A stretch of 64,000 nucleotides of DNA from CBDCGS01 sp965216915 (lineage in GTDB: Bacteria; Pseudomonadota; Alphaproteobacteria; UBA828), in contig CBDCGS010000011.1 of the NCBI GenBank assembly GCA_965216915.1, forward strand, positions 744,001 through 808,000, given 5' to 3'. The position numbers were made by a program, and so were the translations under genes. A model generated the notes under the pieces. It did not search any database. It was given only the letters and a program-made list of their open reading frames with translations, and was not told the DNA's origin. Shown in pieces: positions 6,937-14,642 of this stretch. Every line of letters starts with the position of its first letter. Position 1 is the first letter of the stretch.

Positions 6937-7920
6937 ATGGAACCTTCGTCGATCGATGTGATGCGAAGCGCCGAGCTGATCGGCCGCGAGCTGTTGGCGA
7001 TCACGCCGGGCGAAAACGTCGCCATCGTTTGCGACAGCCGAAGCGTCATGGAAATGGTGTACGCGTTGGCCGGTGTCGCGCAGGCCATCGGTGCCGAATA
7101 CACCATCCTCCACCAGCCATCGCGCCCGCCGGCGCGTAAGAACGAGCTCAGCCCGCTGATCGAGGCGGCACTTGAGAAGGCGGATGTGCTGATCGGGCTC
7201 ACCGGCTCCGGCGGCGCGCCAAGCTACGCCATGCGGGTGAAGCAGCTGCTCGACGAGAAGCGGCTCCGCGCCATGTCCATGGTCATGCGCGGCCGTGACA
7301 ATTTCGTGAGCGGCGGCGCGCTCGCCGACTACAAGGCGCTCTATGCCGACGGCGAGGCTTTGGCGGCGCGCTGGTCGGCGGGCCGGCGCATGCATATCAC
7401 GACTGCCGCCGGGACCGACATCGCGGCGCCGATCGCCCGCGACGACGTCATCATCGAATGCGGCTACGCCAATCGTCCCGGCATGGAGGCCGCGTTCTCG
7501 GATGGCGAAGTCTCGTGCCGCCCGCTCGAGGGAACGGCCGAGGGCATGATCGTAGTCGACGGCCCCGGCGCTCTGATCGCGCGCCCGTCGAGCCCGATCT
7601 GCGTCGAGGTGCAAGAAGGCAAAGCCGTCCGCGTGCACGGCGAGAGCCCGGAGGCGACGCAGCTACGTACCATCCTCGAGACCGTGCCAAACGCGGACAA
7701 CATCGCGGAATTCGGCATCGGCCTCAACGAAGCCAGCTTGAGAAACGGCGACTTTCAGGAAGAGAAGAAGGCGCGCGGCAATGTCCACATCGCGCTCGGC
7801 GACAACATTTTCTACGGCGGCACCGTGCAAAGCCCGGTGCATATGGACATGGTGATCTACGCGCCGACGGTCTCGCTCGACGAGCGCGTGCTGGTGGATG
7901 CCGGGACCGTGCGGCTCTAA
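6937..7920 (+). CDS. M29-peptidase-like metalloenzyme (NicX-like)
   Basis: Protein of 327 residues of the M29 aminopeptidase-like fold. This fold includes thermophilic aminopeptidases and also the iron dioxygenase NicX (2,5-dihydroxypyridine 5,6-dioxygenase). The C-terminal half has the metal-ligand pattern of that group: Glu258 in AEFGIG, His284 in NVHIALG, and the His302-x-Asp304 pair in VHMDMVI. The N-terminal half is an alpha/beta domain without catalytic signatures. The length is shorter than true M29 peptidases (about 410) and closer to the NicX-type group. Together with the co-transcribed SDR, an aromatic or heterocyclic catabolic role is plausible but not proven. Its TAA stop shares four bases (CTAA) with the convergent cyclase gene's stop. 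Confidence 0.75.
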   Translation: MEPSSIDVMRSAELIGRELLAITPGENVAIVCDSRSVMEMVYALAGVAQAIGAEYTILHQPSRPPARKNELSPLIEAALEKADVLIGLTGSGGAPSYAMRVKQLLDEKRLRAMSMVMRGRDNFVSGGALADYKALYADGEALAARWSAGRRMHITTAAGTDIAAPIARDDVIIECGYANRPGMEAAFSDGEVSCRPLEGTAEGMIVVDGPGALIARPSSPICVEVQEGKAVRVHGESPEATQLRTILETVPNADNIAEFGIGLNEASLRNGDFQEEKKARGNVHIALGDNIFYGGTVQSPVHMDMVIYAPTVSLDERVLVDAGTVRL

Positions 7921-9311
7921 GCCGACGGCGCTTGCTGAAACGAGATCCACAAAGAGCCGTCGTGAACGCGGCAGGGATAGACCACGAGCGGCCTGCGGTT
8001 TTTCGACACGTCGCCGACGAACTCGAAGCCGGGCGCGGTCCCGTTCTCGTTGAGCACCGGGCACCAAATCCTGATCTCGCCAGTCTGCAGATCGAACCGG
8101 CTCTGGTGCCAGCGACACACCACGCCGCGCTGATCGTTGATCACGCTGTCTGGTGGGACCGGAGGGCCGTCGGACGCCACCTCTCCGATGTCGAAGAAAG
8201 GAAGATTCAGGTGCGGACAAGCGTTGTTGAACGCGTAGTAGAGATCGTCGGCCCGCACCACGACGACATTGTATTGCGCGCGTTGCAGAATGTGGCGCTC
8301 CCCATTGGCGAGCGCATCCGCAGGCAGCACGCGCCGCCACTCGCGGCCCGCCATGCGCATCGTGTCGCGCGTTGTGGCGGTGGAGAGACGGTTTTCGACC
8401 TCGCGCTTGAGGCCCGCGATCTCGTAGAGCGTGATGCGATCGCTGGTTCCGCGGAGACGCGTTCGGACGAAATCCTCGACCTTGATCTGATCGGCAACCT
8501 GGTCGTGCAACGCCTCTGAGATCAGAAGACGCGTCCCCGCGTCCTTGTTGGCAGCCTCGACGCGGCTCGCCACGTTGACGACATCGCCGATCGCCGTGAG
8601 GCGCTGGTTGCCGAGCGAGCCGACCGAGCCGATCAGCGTCTCGCCATAGTGCAGCCCGATGCGGACGTCGAATTCCAGATCGTAGGTCGCGGAGAAGAAC
8701 GACTTGAGACGATCGACTGCCGCGAGCGTTTGCAGGGCGGCATTGACGGCGCGGATCGACGCATCTTTGGCACCGTCCAGGCCGAAGATCGCCATGATGC
8801 CATCGCCCATGAACTTGTCGACATAACCGCCGTTCTGCTCGATGATTTCGCCCGCCTGCGTGAAATAGCGATTGAGAAGGTACAGCACGTCGTAGGCGGT
8901 CAGCGCTTCCGAAATCGATGTGAAGTCGTTGATATCGCTGAAGAAGATCGTGACGTTTTGGACGTCGCCGGTGCGCGTCGGCGCGGCGCGGTCGAGCTGG
9001 CTGGTCATGGCGAGATCGGTCTCGTCGAGCACTAGCCGCCTGACGCGGAGATCGCCCGCAGGCTTCACCTGGCAGGCGAGCCTGACATGGTCGTCAAGAA
9101 CGAGCTTCTCGGCCATCATCGCCTCGTCCGGCGATCGTTTTGGACAATCCTTCAGGCCATCGAGGATTCGGACGCGGCAGGTCGAGCATTTCGCGCGTCC
9201 GCCACATGCGCTTGCCCACGCGATCCCGGCGCGGCGCGCGGCATCGAGGATCGTCTCGCCGGGTGCCACGTCGAACTCGATGCCATCCGGCTGCGTGATG
9301 ATTTTGGCCAT
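7917..9311 (-). CDS. Ferredoxin-class III cyclase-Rieske fusion protein
   Basis: Protein of 464 residues joining three modules. Residues 1-95 form an adrenodoxin-type [2Fe-2S] ferredoxin (Cys36, Cys42, Cys45, Cys80; Cx5Cx2C spacing). Residues about 113-300 form a class III nucleotide cyclase with metal Asp126 and Asp170 (DKFMGDG), Lys166 and Asp243 (IGD) as adenine-specifying residues, and Asn246 and Arg250 as transition-state residues, so cAMP is the likely product. Residues about 318-460 form a Rieske domain with Cys365-x-His367 and Cys399-x2-His402, separated by a longer than usual insert. No membrane segment is seen. Inference: cAMP synthesis controlled by electron flow through two clusters. 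It stands alone; the 167-bp gap upstream (9312-9478) shows no clear operator. Confidence 0.88.
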   Translation of the reverse strand: MAKIITQPDGIEFDVAPGETILDAARRAGIAWASACGGRAKCSTCRVRILDGLKDCPKRSPDEAMMAEKLVLDDHVRLACQVKPAGDLRVRRLVLDETDLAMTSQLDRAAPTRTGDVQNVTIFFSDINDFTSISEALTAYDVLYLLNRYFTQAGEIIEQNGGYVDKFMGDGIMAIFGLDGAKDASIRAVNAALQTLAAVDRLKSFFSATYDLEFDVRIGLHYGETLIGSVGSLGNQRLTAIGDVVNVASRVEAANKDAGTRLLISEALHDQVADQIKVEDFVRTRLRGTSDRITLYEIAGLKREVENRLSTATTRDTMRMAGREWRRVLPADALANGERHILQRAQYNVVVVRADDLYYAFNNACPHLNLPFFDIGEVASDGPPVPPDSVINDQRGVVCRWHQSRFDLQTGEIRIWCPVLNENGTAPGFEFVGDVSKNRRPLVVYPCRVHDGSLWISFQQAPSA

Positions 9312-9478
9312 TGTGTTCTCGCGGGTAAGTCGGAGAGGCCGGACGGGTGCCTACCATAGCGCATCGTCGCGCAAAATCGCTGACCGACGCGAGATGTGAC
9401 GGCGGATACTTCTTAGGCGCGCACACAGAAATATCTTGCGAATGTCCAAGTGATTCGATGGCACATGAGGGGGTAGAG

Positions 9479-9922
9479 ATGACGGCACGATTGCTCGGTT
9501 TGGGACTCGCCGCGGGTTTGCTGCTTGCCGTGGGCTTTGCAGATACGGCCTCGGCCAATCAATTTCCCACACGCACGACCTACGTGTGCGACCTCGGCGG
9601 CGTCGAGGCAACGATGAACGTTCAGCTCGAATATGTGAGCGACACCGGCATCGTGGTGAGGCCCGGGGCCGACCCACAGATCACGGGTCTTCTCGCCATG
9701 GGTGGCTATACGGTCTATTCGGTTGGCGAAGTCCGCGGCCCGAGGAGCTATTACACGTTCGTCGGGGAGAACACTTACGCAGACTTCACCGACATGCACC
9801 GGAATGAGCGGTTCCGCGTACGCTTCGACCTCCGGCAGGGTGGGATGGTGATGGTCGTCAATCCGCACCAGCCGCCGGAATGGCAGGGCCGCCACTACTG
9901 CAAGCTCGTCGCGGCCAGCTGA
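9479..9922 (+). CDS. Small exported protein of unknown function
   Basis: Protein of 147 residues that I do not recognise. It begins with a clear signal peptide (MTARLLGLGLAAGLLLAVGF, then an ASA-N cleavage site near residue 26). The mature part is beta-rich, with two cysteines (one near the N-terminus in TTYVCDLGG, one at the C-terminus in GRHYCKLV) that could form a disulfide in the periplasm. It resembles small MliC-like or lipocalin-like periplasmic proteins only in general shape. ATG 9479 is chosen for its GAGGGGG ribosome site five bases upstream and the signal peptide; the longer frame to 9347 is not credible. It is transcribed away from the cyclase and converges with the aldehyde oxidoreductase gene at a strong hairpin. 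Confidence 0.7.
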   Translation: MTARLLGLGLAAGLLLAVGFADTASANQFPTRTTYVCDLGGVEATMNVQLEYVSDTGIVVRPGADPQITGLLAMGGYTVYSVGEVRGPRSYYTFVGENTYADFTDMHRNERFRVRFDLRQGGMVMVVNPHQPPEWQGRHYCKLVAAS

Positions 9923-9958
9923 CCGCGCGAGAATGGCGACACTATGGCGACACTGAGG

Positions 9959-9987
9959 CACCCCGCGCACTCGAGCGGCGCGGGGTG
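9959..9987. terminator. Bidirectional hairpin between convergent genes
   Basis: CACCCCGCGC and GCGCGGGGTG form a perfect 10-bp stem around a 9-base loop. The hairpin lies between the ends of the exported protein gene (9922, plus) and the aldehyde oxidoreductase gene (10000, minus). The following T tract is weak (ATCCGTTTCT), so termination may be partly factor-dependent. Just before it an 11-bp unit, ATGGCGACACT, is repeated in tandem (9933-9954). Confidence 0.6.
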
Positions 9988-9999
9988 ATCCGTTTCTAG

Positions 10000-11889
10000 C
10001 TAAAGCTCTCCGGCGAGGCCGACGCGCTCGAGCGTCGCCTGGGTCGGGCGCGCGTCTTCCCAGCCCATCTGCCCGTAATATTCGCTGACCATGCGCCGGA
10101 GGTGCGGCTTGATGGTCTTGCCGGCAGCAACCCCCGCCGTCGGTGCCTCGAGCAGACGGTCCGAGACGTCGAACTCGTCCTCCGGCTTGAAGCCACGCTT
10201 GATCGCGATCACGCGCTGCATGTTGATCAACCGTTCGCCGACCGCCATGGCCTCGTCGCGGTCGAAATCGGACCAGCCCGTCGCGAGCGCCACCGCCTTC
10301 GCCGAATTGTCGAGCACGCCTTTGACGCCCCAACAGGCGAACCAACATACGCCGAGCGAATCCTCCCAGAGCTTCTTGGCCTGCGTCTTGGCGACGGCCT
10401 CTGCCTTGCCGTCGGGCACCATCGGCTCGCCGAACTCGGTGTAGCCGAGGTCCGGCTCGGTGGTCCAAGCATCGACGCCGGGCCCCTGCCAACAGACGCC
10501 CGCGCCGGCGACGATCTGGCCGAGCAGCACGCTCCAGGCCGGTCGCCAGTCGTGCATGTTGATGCCGCCGCCCCGGATGTGCAGCACGCTCGCCTCGGCA
10601 TCCTTGCCGAGCAACCGTGCGGCTTCCCTCAGGCCCTTCGCGAGCACCCGCCCGCCGAAGCCCTCGCCCGAGATCATCTGGTCGAGCAGCGCCACGGCGC
10701 TTTCGTAGTTGCCCCAATTGAGCTCGAGGCCGCCCGTATCCTGCGGCGAGAGGATTTCTCGCTCATAGAGCTCGAACGCCATGCCCATCAAAGCGCCACC
10801 CACGGCCGAATCGATGCCCATCGCGTCGAAGTGATCCGTGAGCGCGAGCGCATGATCCGGCACGTCGATGCCGACCATGGCGGCTGCGCCCTCGATGTTC
10901 TCGCCGCCACCGCAGACGCTTGCCGTGAAGCCCGCGAACTCGCCTTTGTTGATCGTGCAGTCGTAGGAGCAGGCGATGCTGCAGTTGTAGGACTCCTTCG
11001 GTGTGACGGTCCACGCCTCGGCGGCGCGGTCGACATAGGCTTTGGAGTAGTGCTCGCCCCATTTGGGATCGGTGTAGTTCTTGCACCCCACCATGTTCTT
11101 TTCGCCGACATAGGAGTAGATCCGCGTGATTCCGCCGTCGGCGAGCAGGGAACCGACGGCCGGCGCGCCTTCGCCCGGGCCACGCTCGGCCTTGATCGAG
11201 TCGTCCCAGGCCTTGGTCACCTCGACGAAGGCGGGCGCATCCGCGAGCGGCACTGTGTTGGTGCCGCGCACGGCCACGGCCTTGAGCTTCTTCGAGCCCA
11301 TCACCGCGCCGACGCTTCCTTTGTGCGCGCCGTGGTTGCGGTCGTTCTTGATCGAGGCGCCATGCAGCATGGCCTCGCCGGCTGGCCCGATGCAGCAAAC
11401 GCTGATCTTCTCCTCGTCCTTGAGTTCGCGCTTGACCAGGCGTTCCGTGTCGCGCGTGTCCTTGCCCCAGAGATGACCGGCGTCCCGAATCTCGGCCTTG
11501 CCGTCGTCGACCCAGAGATAGACCGGCTTGTCCGCACGACCCGTGATCACGATGCCGTCGTAGCCGGCATGCTTGAGGTAGGCCGCCCAATAGCCATGCG
11601 AGTGGCCGGTGGCGACCGCGTAGGGCGTGTCATAGTTGAGGCAAACCACGGCGAGGTTCGACGAGCTCGGCGCCGAAGTGCCCGCGAGCGGACCGTTCAT
11701 CAGCATGAGCGGCGCATCCGGGTCCGTCGCCTGCATATCGGGCGTGGTCTCGTCGAGAATGATACGCATCGCAAGGCCGATGCCGCCGCCATATTTGCGC
11801 AAGACGTCGTCGCTTGGCAGGGGCTCGTCCTGGCAGGTCCCTGCCGTGAGATCCACCCGCAGCAATTTCCCCATAAATCCGCCAGTCAT
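10000..11889 (-). CDS. Aldehyde:ferredoxin oxidoreductase family protein
   Basis: Member of the tungsten/molybdenum aldehyde:ferredoxin oxidoreductase family, 629 residues, which is a normal length. It opens with the family hallmark GKLLRVDLTAG and YGGGIGLA, and carries the pterin-binding core. Family members oxidise aldehydes or reduce carboxylates through a bis-pterin W/Mo cofactor and one [4Fe-4S] cluster bound by Cx2Cx3C plus a distant Cys. Here Cys303, Cys307 and the distant Cys515 (SLGVCWF) fit, but the position of the first cysteine is Ser300, while an extra Cys311 follows. Whether the cluster is normal is therefore open. No electron-transfer partner or maturation gene adjoins. An AGGAGG ribosome site five bases before ATG 11889 fixes the start. 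Confidence 0.88.
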   Translation of the reverse strand: MTGGFMGKLLRVDLTAGTCQDEPLPSDDVLRKYGGGIGLAMRIILDETTPDMQATDPDAPLMLMNGPLAGTSAPSSSNLAVVCLNYDTPYAVATGHSHGYWAAYLKHAGYDGIVITGRADKPVYLWVDDGKAEIRDAGHLWGKDTRDTERLVKRELKDEEKISVCCIGPAGEAMLHGASIKNDRNHGAHKGSVGAVMGSKKLKAVAVRGTNTVPLADAPAFVEVTKAWDDSIKAERGPGEGAPAVGSLLADGGITRIYSYVGEKNMVGCKNYTDPKWGEHYSKAYVDRAAEAWTVTPKESYNCSIACSYDCTINKGEFAGFTASVCGGGENIEGAAAMVGIDVPDHALALTDHFDAMGIDSAVGGALMGMAFELYEREILSPQDTGGLELNWGNYESAVALLDQMISGEGFGGRVLAKGLREAARLLGKDAEASVLHIRGGGINMHDWRPAWSVLLGQIVAGAGVCWQGPGVDAWTTEPDLGYTEFGEPMVPDGKAEAVAKTQAKKLWEDSLGVCWFACWGVKGVLDNSAKAVALATGWSDFDRDEAMAVGERLINMQRVIAIKRGFKPEDEFDVSDRLLEAPTAGVAAGKTIKPHLRRMVSEYYGQMGWEDARPTQATLERVGLAGEL

Positions 11890-11972
11890 GTTCGCCTCCT
11901 CTCGCGTCTGCTCGTCACCGAGGTCGACTAGATACTACCGCAACTGCGTCGCGCGGGCCCAACCGATCTCGG

Positions 11973-12006
11973 CGCGCTCGGTCAGAGAAGGAGCCCGCCG
12001 AGCGCG
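11973..12006. repeat. Inverted repeat in the divergent intergenic region
   Basis: CGCGCTCGG and CCGAGCGCG form an exact 9-bp inverted repeat with a 16-base spacer in the 222-bp gap between the divergent aldehyde oxidoreductase gene and the SnoaL-like gene. It could be an operator or a leader hairpin, but no regulator adjoins. I see no other recognisable element in 11890-12111. Confidence 0.35.
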
Positions 12007-12111
12007 ACCCGCGGCGCGGCGCGGGCTCTGTGGGATACCACCTGGTCATTCGACGGTGGGGTCGTGTATCACCTCAATCGACAGCAAACAGATCGCCCTG
12101 AGGAGATCGTC

Positions 12112-12519
12112 GTGACCGAACAAGACTGCAAAGACAGAATCCTTCAGTTCATCACCCTGCTGGTCACCGACATGGACGAAGCGGCCAAGCTGATGGCGGA
12201 TGGCTTCGTGTGGGAGAACTATCTGCCAGACAACGTGCCGTTCGGCGGGCGCTATGAAGGCGTCGCAGGCATGAAGACCTATATCGGCCAGCTCGCGACG
12301 AACTGGGAGATCGGCGGGCTTGATATCTCCGAGGTCATTGTCGCAGACGGCGGCAAGCGCTTTGCGGCGATCGGCGTCGAGCGCAACGGAAAAGCGCTCG
12401 CGACCGGGAAAAGCTGCGACATGGCCTTCGTGTGGATCTTCAAGCTGAACGATGCCGGCCAGTTCACCTACGTGCGCGAGTACAACGACACTCACGCAAT
12501 GGGACAGACCTTCGCCTGA
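12112..12519 (+). CDS. SnoaL-like/NTF2-fold protein
   Basis: Protein of 135 residues with the NTF2/SnoaL-like cone fold pattern. It has an N-terminal helix pair (DCKDRILQFITLLVTDMDEAA), a WENYLP strand segment, FGGRYEGVAGMKTYI, and alternating strands ending in REYNDTHAM. Such domains serve as small ligand-binding or isomerase/hydrolase enzymes or as bare binding proteins; the substrate cannot be told. GTG 12112 is preferred because GAGGAG lies six bases upstream. An in-frame ATG at 12064 would add 16 residues without a ribosome site. It converges with the methyltransferase gene 30 bp downstream. Confidence 0.7.
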   Translation: MTEQDCKDRILQFITLLVTDMDEAAKLMADGFVWENYLPDNVPFGGRYEGVAGMKTYIGQLATNWEIGGLDISEVIVADGGKRFAAIGVERNGKALATGKSCDMAFVWIFKLNDAGQFTYVREYNDTHAMGQTFA

Positions 12520-12549
12520 CACGCGCCGCCGGGTGCGCGCGCGACGACA

Positions 12550-13425
12550 TCAGCCCGGATTGCGTCCCGAGATGACCCAGGACGACGATTCCATCACGAT
12601 GCCGTCAGCCTCCTTTTTCTGCGCATCGATGGCGTGCACGAGGGCTGATTCGATCTCGTCGCGCTTTTGCTCGGCGAGGTCCCCGGCCTCGCGGAAAACC
12701 TCGCCCGCCGGACCGATCGCAAGCTGAAAGTTGATGGCGTCCTCGACCGTGCGGCCGACCAGCACCGGCGCATCGACGCGGGTGAACGTGACCTCCTCAT
12801 AGCCCGCGATTTCCATCATCTTGGAGACCGTGGGCTCGTCCGCCATGGAGAACGGGCCCGGCCCGCAGGTGCGCGCATCATCGCCCGGCTGCGGCAGGAA
12901 CTCGAGCACGACGTTCTTGGCCATGCTGAGCCACGGATTGTCGTCGCGTCGACGCCACACGATGTGGGTCATAATCCCGCCGGGCTTCAGAGCCGTGCGC
13001 ATGTTCCGCAAGCCCTGGACCGGGTTCGAGAAGAACATCGTGCCGAAGCGCGAGAAGACGAAGTCGTACTCGGGCTCGAAGGATTCGAGCAACGCATCGC
13101 CCGTGAAGAAGGAGACATTGGCGATGCCCCGTTTCGCCGCGTCTTCGCGGCCATAGTCGAGAAACGCTTCGCAGCAATCGATGCCGACGACGCGGCCGTT
13201 CGACCCGACCCGCTCCGCAAGCTTGATTGCCGTGTCGCCGAAGCCGCAGCCGACGTCGAGCACGGTATCCCCCTCTTTGACCGGCAAGGTGGGAAACACC
13301 GCCTCGCTGTGATGGGTCAGTCCGTCGACCAGGATGTGCCTATACTCGACGAACTTCGGAACCAGGATCTCATTCCAAAAATCAACAAATTCAACGCTTT
13401 GGTCGGTCCATTCGGCAACGCTCAT
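12550..13425 (-). CDS. Class I SAM-dependent methyltransferase
   Basis: Methyltransferase of 291 residues. The Rossmann-type SAM-binding motif I is VLDVGCGFGDTA (about 55-66), followed by GIDCCEAFLDYGR (motif II acidic Asp) and the post-I sequence FFTGDALLE. The central motif is YDFVFSRFGTMFFSNP. This pattern is the UbiE/Methyltransf_11-type small-molecule methyltransferase. A C-terminal extension (about 190-290) with no recognised motif probably builds the substrate site; the substrate is unknown. It is convergent with the SnoaL-like gene. The 145-bp space on its promoter side (13426-13570) holds a short GC hairpin (13553-13567) and nothing else I can name. Confidence 0.88.
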   Translation of the reverse strand: MSVAEWTDQSVEFVDFWNEILVPKFVEYRHILVDGLTHHSEAVFPTLPVKEGDTVLDVGCGFGDTAIKLAERVGSNGRVVGIDCCEAFLDYGREDAAKRGIANVSFFTGDALLESFEPEYDFVFSRFGTMFFSNPVQGLRNMRTALKPGGIMTHIVWRRRDDNPWLSMAKNVVLEFLPQPGDDARTCGPGPFSMADEPTVSKMMEIAGYEEVTFTRVDAPVLVGRTVEDAINFQLAIGPAGEVFREAGDLAEQKRDEIESALVHAIDAQKKEADGIVMESSSWVISGRNPG

Positions 13426-13570
13426 CGCCCGTCTCCATGGTTTGCGGCTTGGTCAGCGCGAAGCAGAGAACCGAAGAGTAGCAACGCATCGACCGGCAAT
13501 GCACGCACCGTCTATTGGCAGTCCGCTTTTTCGTCTAGCGCGACGGCGTCGTCACCGCGGGGCGGTGGCC

Positions 13571-14578
13571 TCAATCCGCCGGACAAGCCGGCGTCGACGC
13601 GTCCGTCGCGCCGAGACCCAGCATGATCTGCGCCTCGATGTCGCGCGCGCGCGTCGCCGCCTCGGTCAGCTGCTCCGGCGTCATTTGCTGCTCGAGACCA
13701 GTGCGGTTCTGCGCGAATACCTTGCGCGCATCGCCCTTGGACAAGATCTCGCCGAGGGACAGCCAGGCGTGCGCGGCGACGAATTGCTTCTGCGAGTAGG
13801 CGAAGACGGCCGTCATCTGCATGGCTTGCACATCGCCCTGCAGCGCCGCCATCTGAAACCATTGCGCCGCGCGCGCCGGATTGGCCGGAACGCCGTTTCC
13901 CGCGTTGAAGGCTGCGGCGAGGTTGAACTGCGCGTCAACGAAGCCGCGTTTTCCGGCCTTCATCCACCAACGAGCCGCCGTATTGAGGTCTTGGCGGGTT
14001 CCAAGCCCTTTCGAGTACATGACGCCGAGCTTCGCCTGTGCCTTGTAATGACCGAGCGCGGCGAGCCGCTCGAACGCGGCGAATGCGGTGGCGAAGTCTT
14101 CGTTCTCATACGCAGTGAGGGCGCTTTCGTAGGCGCCGATGCCACCGGGGTCGAGAGCCGTTGCGCAAGATGCCTGTTCTTCCAGGTGAATGCCGCTGAG
14201 CAAAAACGCGAGATAGGGGTTGGCAAGTGCGTCGCCCTTAGCTCGAAGGTACCCGGCCGCCGCGTTGAACCGGTTGACCGTCTGGTCGCAGGCGAGCCCC
14301 GCCTTCGCGATGTCGTCGTCTTGTGTGGCGCCGGGTTTCGCGGCCGCGGCAACGCCGGCGCGCATGCGCTCGATACGCTGGACCTGATCGACCACCGCTG
14401 AATAGCAACTGAAATAGTCGTCGAAATGGACCTGATGGTCTGTCGCCTCCTCGGCCGCCGTGTGCCCCGCGGTGGCCGGGAGGGCGAAAACCATCGTGAG
14501 GGCAATCAATCCGGATTGCCAACCGCGCGCCCGGCGCGGTCGCGGCCGCTGAGAGCCATGCGGCGAATGGGTCTGCAT
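13571..14578 (-). CDS. Exported Sel1-repeat protein
   Basis: Protein of 335 residues. A basic N-terminus (SQRPRPRRARGW) and a hydrophobic stretch ending in ALPATAGHTA form a likely signal peptide of about 40 residues. The C-terminal half contains two to three Sel1-like repeats of about 36 residues, with the pattern A-x-LG-x-MY-x-G-x-G (AQAKLGVMYSKGLGTRQD and AQFNLAAAFNAGNGVPAN). Such repeats form an alpha-solenoid used for protein-protein contacts in the periplasm or envelope. The N-terminal half has three cysteines and no recognised domain. ATG 14578 is chosen because the longer frame to 14755 runs into the neighbouring nucleotidyltransferase gene and lacks a signal peptide start. Partners are unknown. 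Confidence 0.75.
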   Translation of the reverse strand: MQTHSPHGSQRPRPRRARGWQSGLIALTMVFALPATAGHTAAEEATDHQVHFDDYFSCYSAVVDQVQRIERMRAGVAAAAKPGATQDDDIAKAGLACDQTVNRFNAAAGYLRAKGDALANPYLAFLLSGIHLEEQASCATALDPGGIGAYESALTAYENEDFATAFAAFERLAALGHYKAQAKLGVMYSKGLGTRQDLNTAARWWMKAGKRGFVDAQFNLAAAFNAGNGVPANPARAAQWFQMAALQGDVQAMQMTAVFAYSQKQFVAAHAWLSLGEILSKGDARKVFAQNRTGLEQQMTPEQLTEAATRARDIEAQIMLGLGATDASTPACPAD

Positions 14579-14642
14579 CGCGGGCCTCGCTTGCGGTGTT
14601 CGTTCCACCTTGAGATTCCGCTCGGAAAATCCGAACAGCGCG

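Noticed and set aside
10102..11931. 609-codon open frame antisense to the aldehyde oxidoreductase gene
   Set aside because: Shadow of a well-supported gene with its own strong ribosome site. The antisense translation is rich in Arg, His and Asp with no motifs.
13553..13567. CACCGC-GGG-GCGGTG hairpin after the Sel1 gene as a terminator
   Set aside because: Short stem, and the tract that follows in the direction of transcription is A-rich rather than T-rich.
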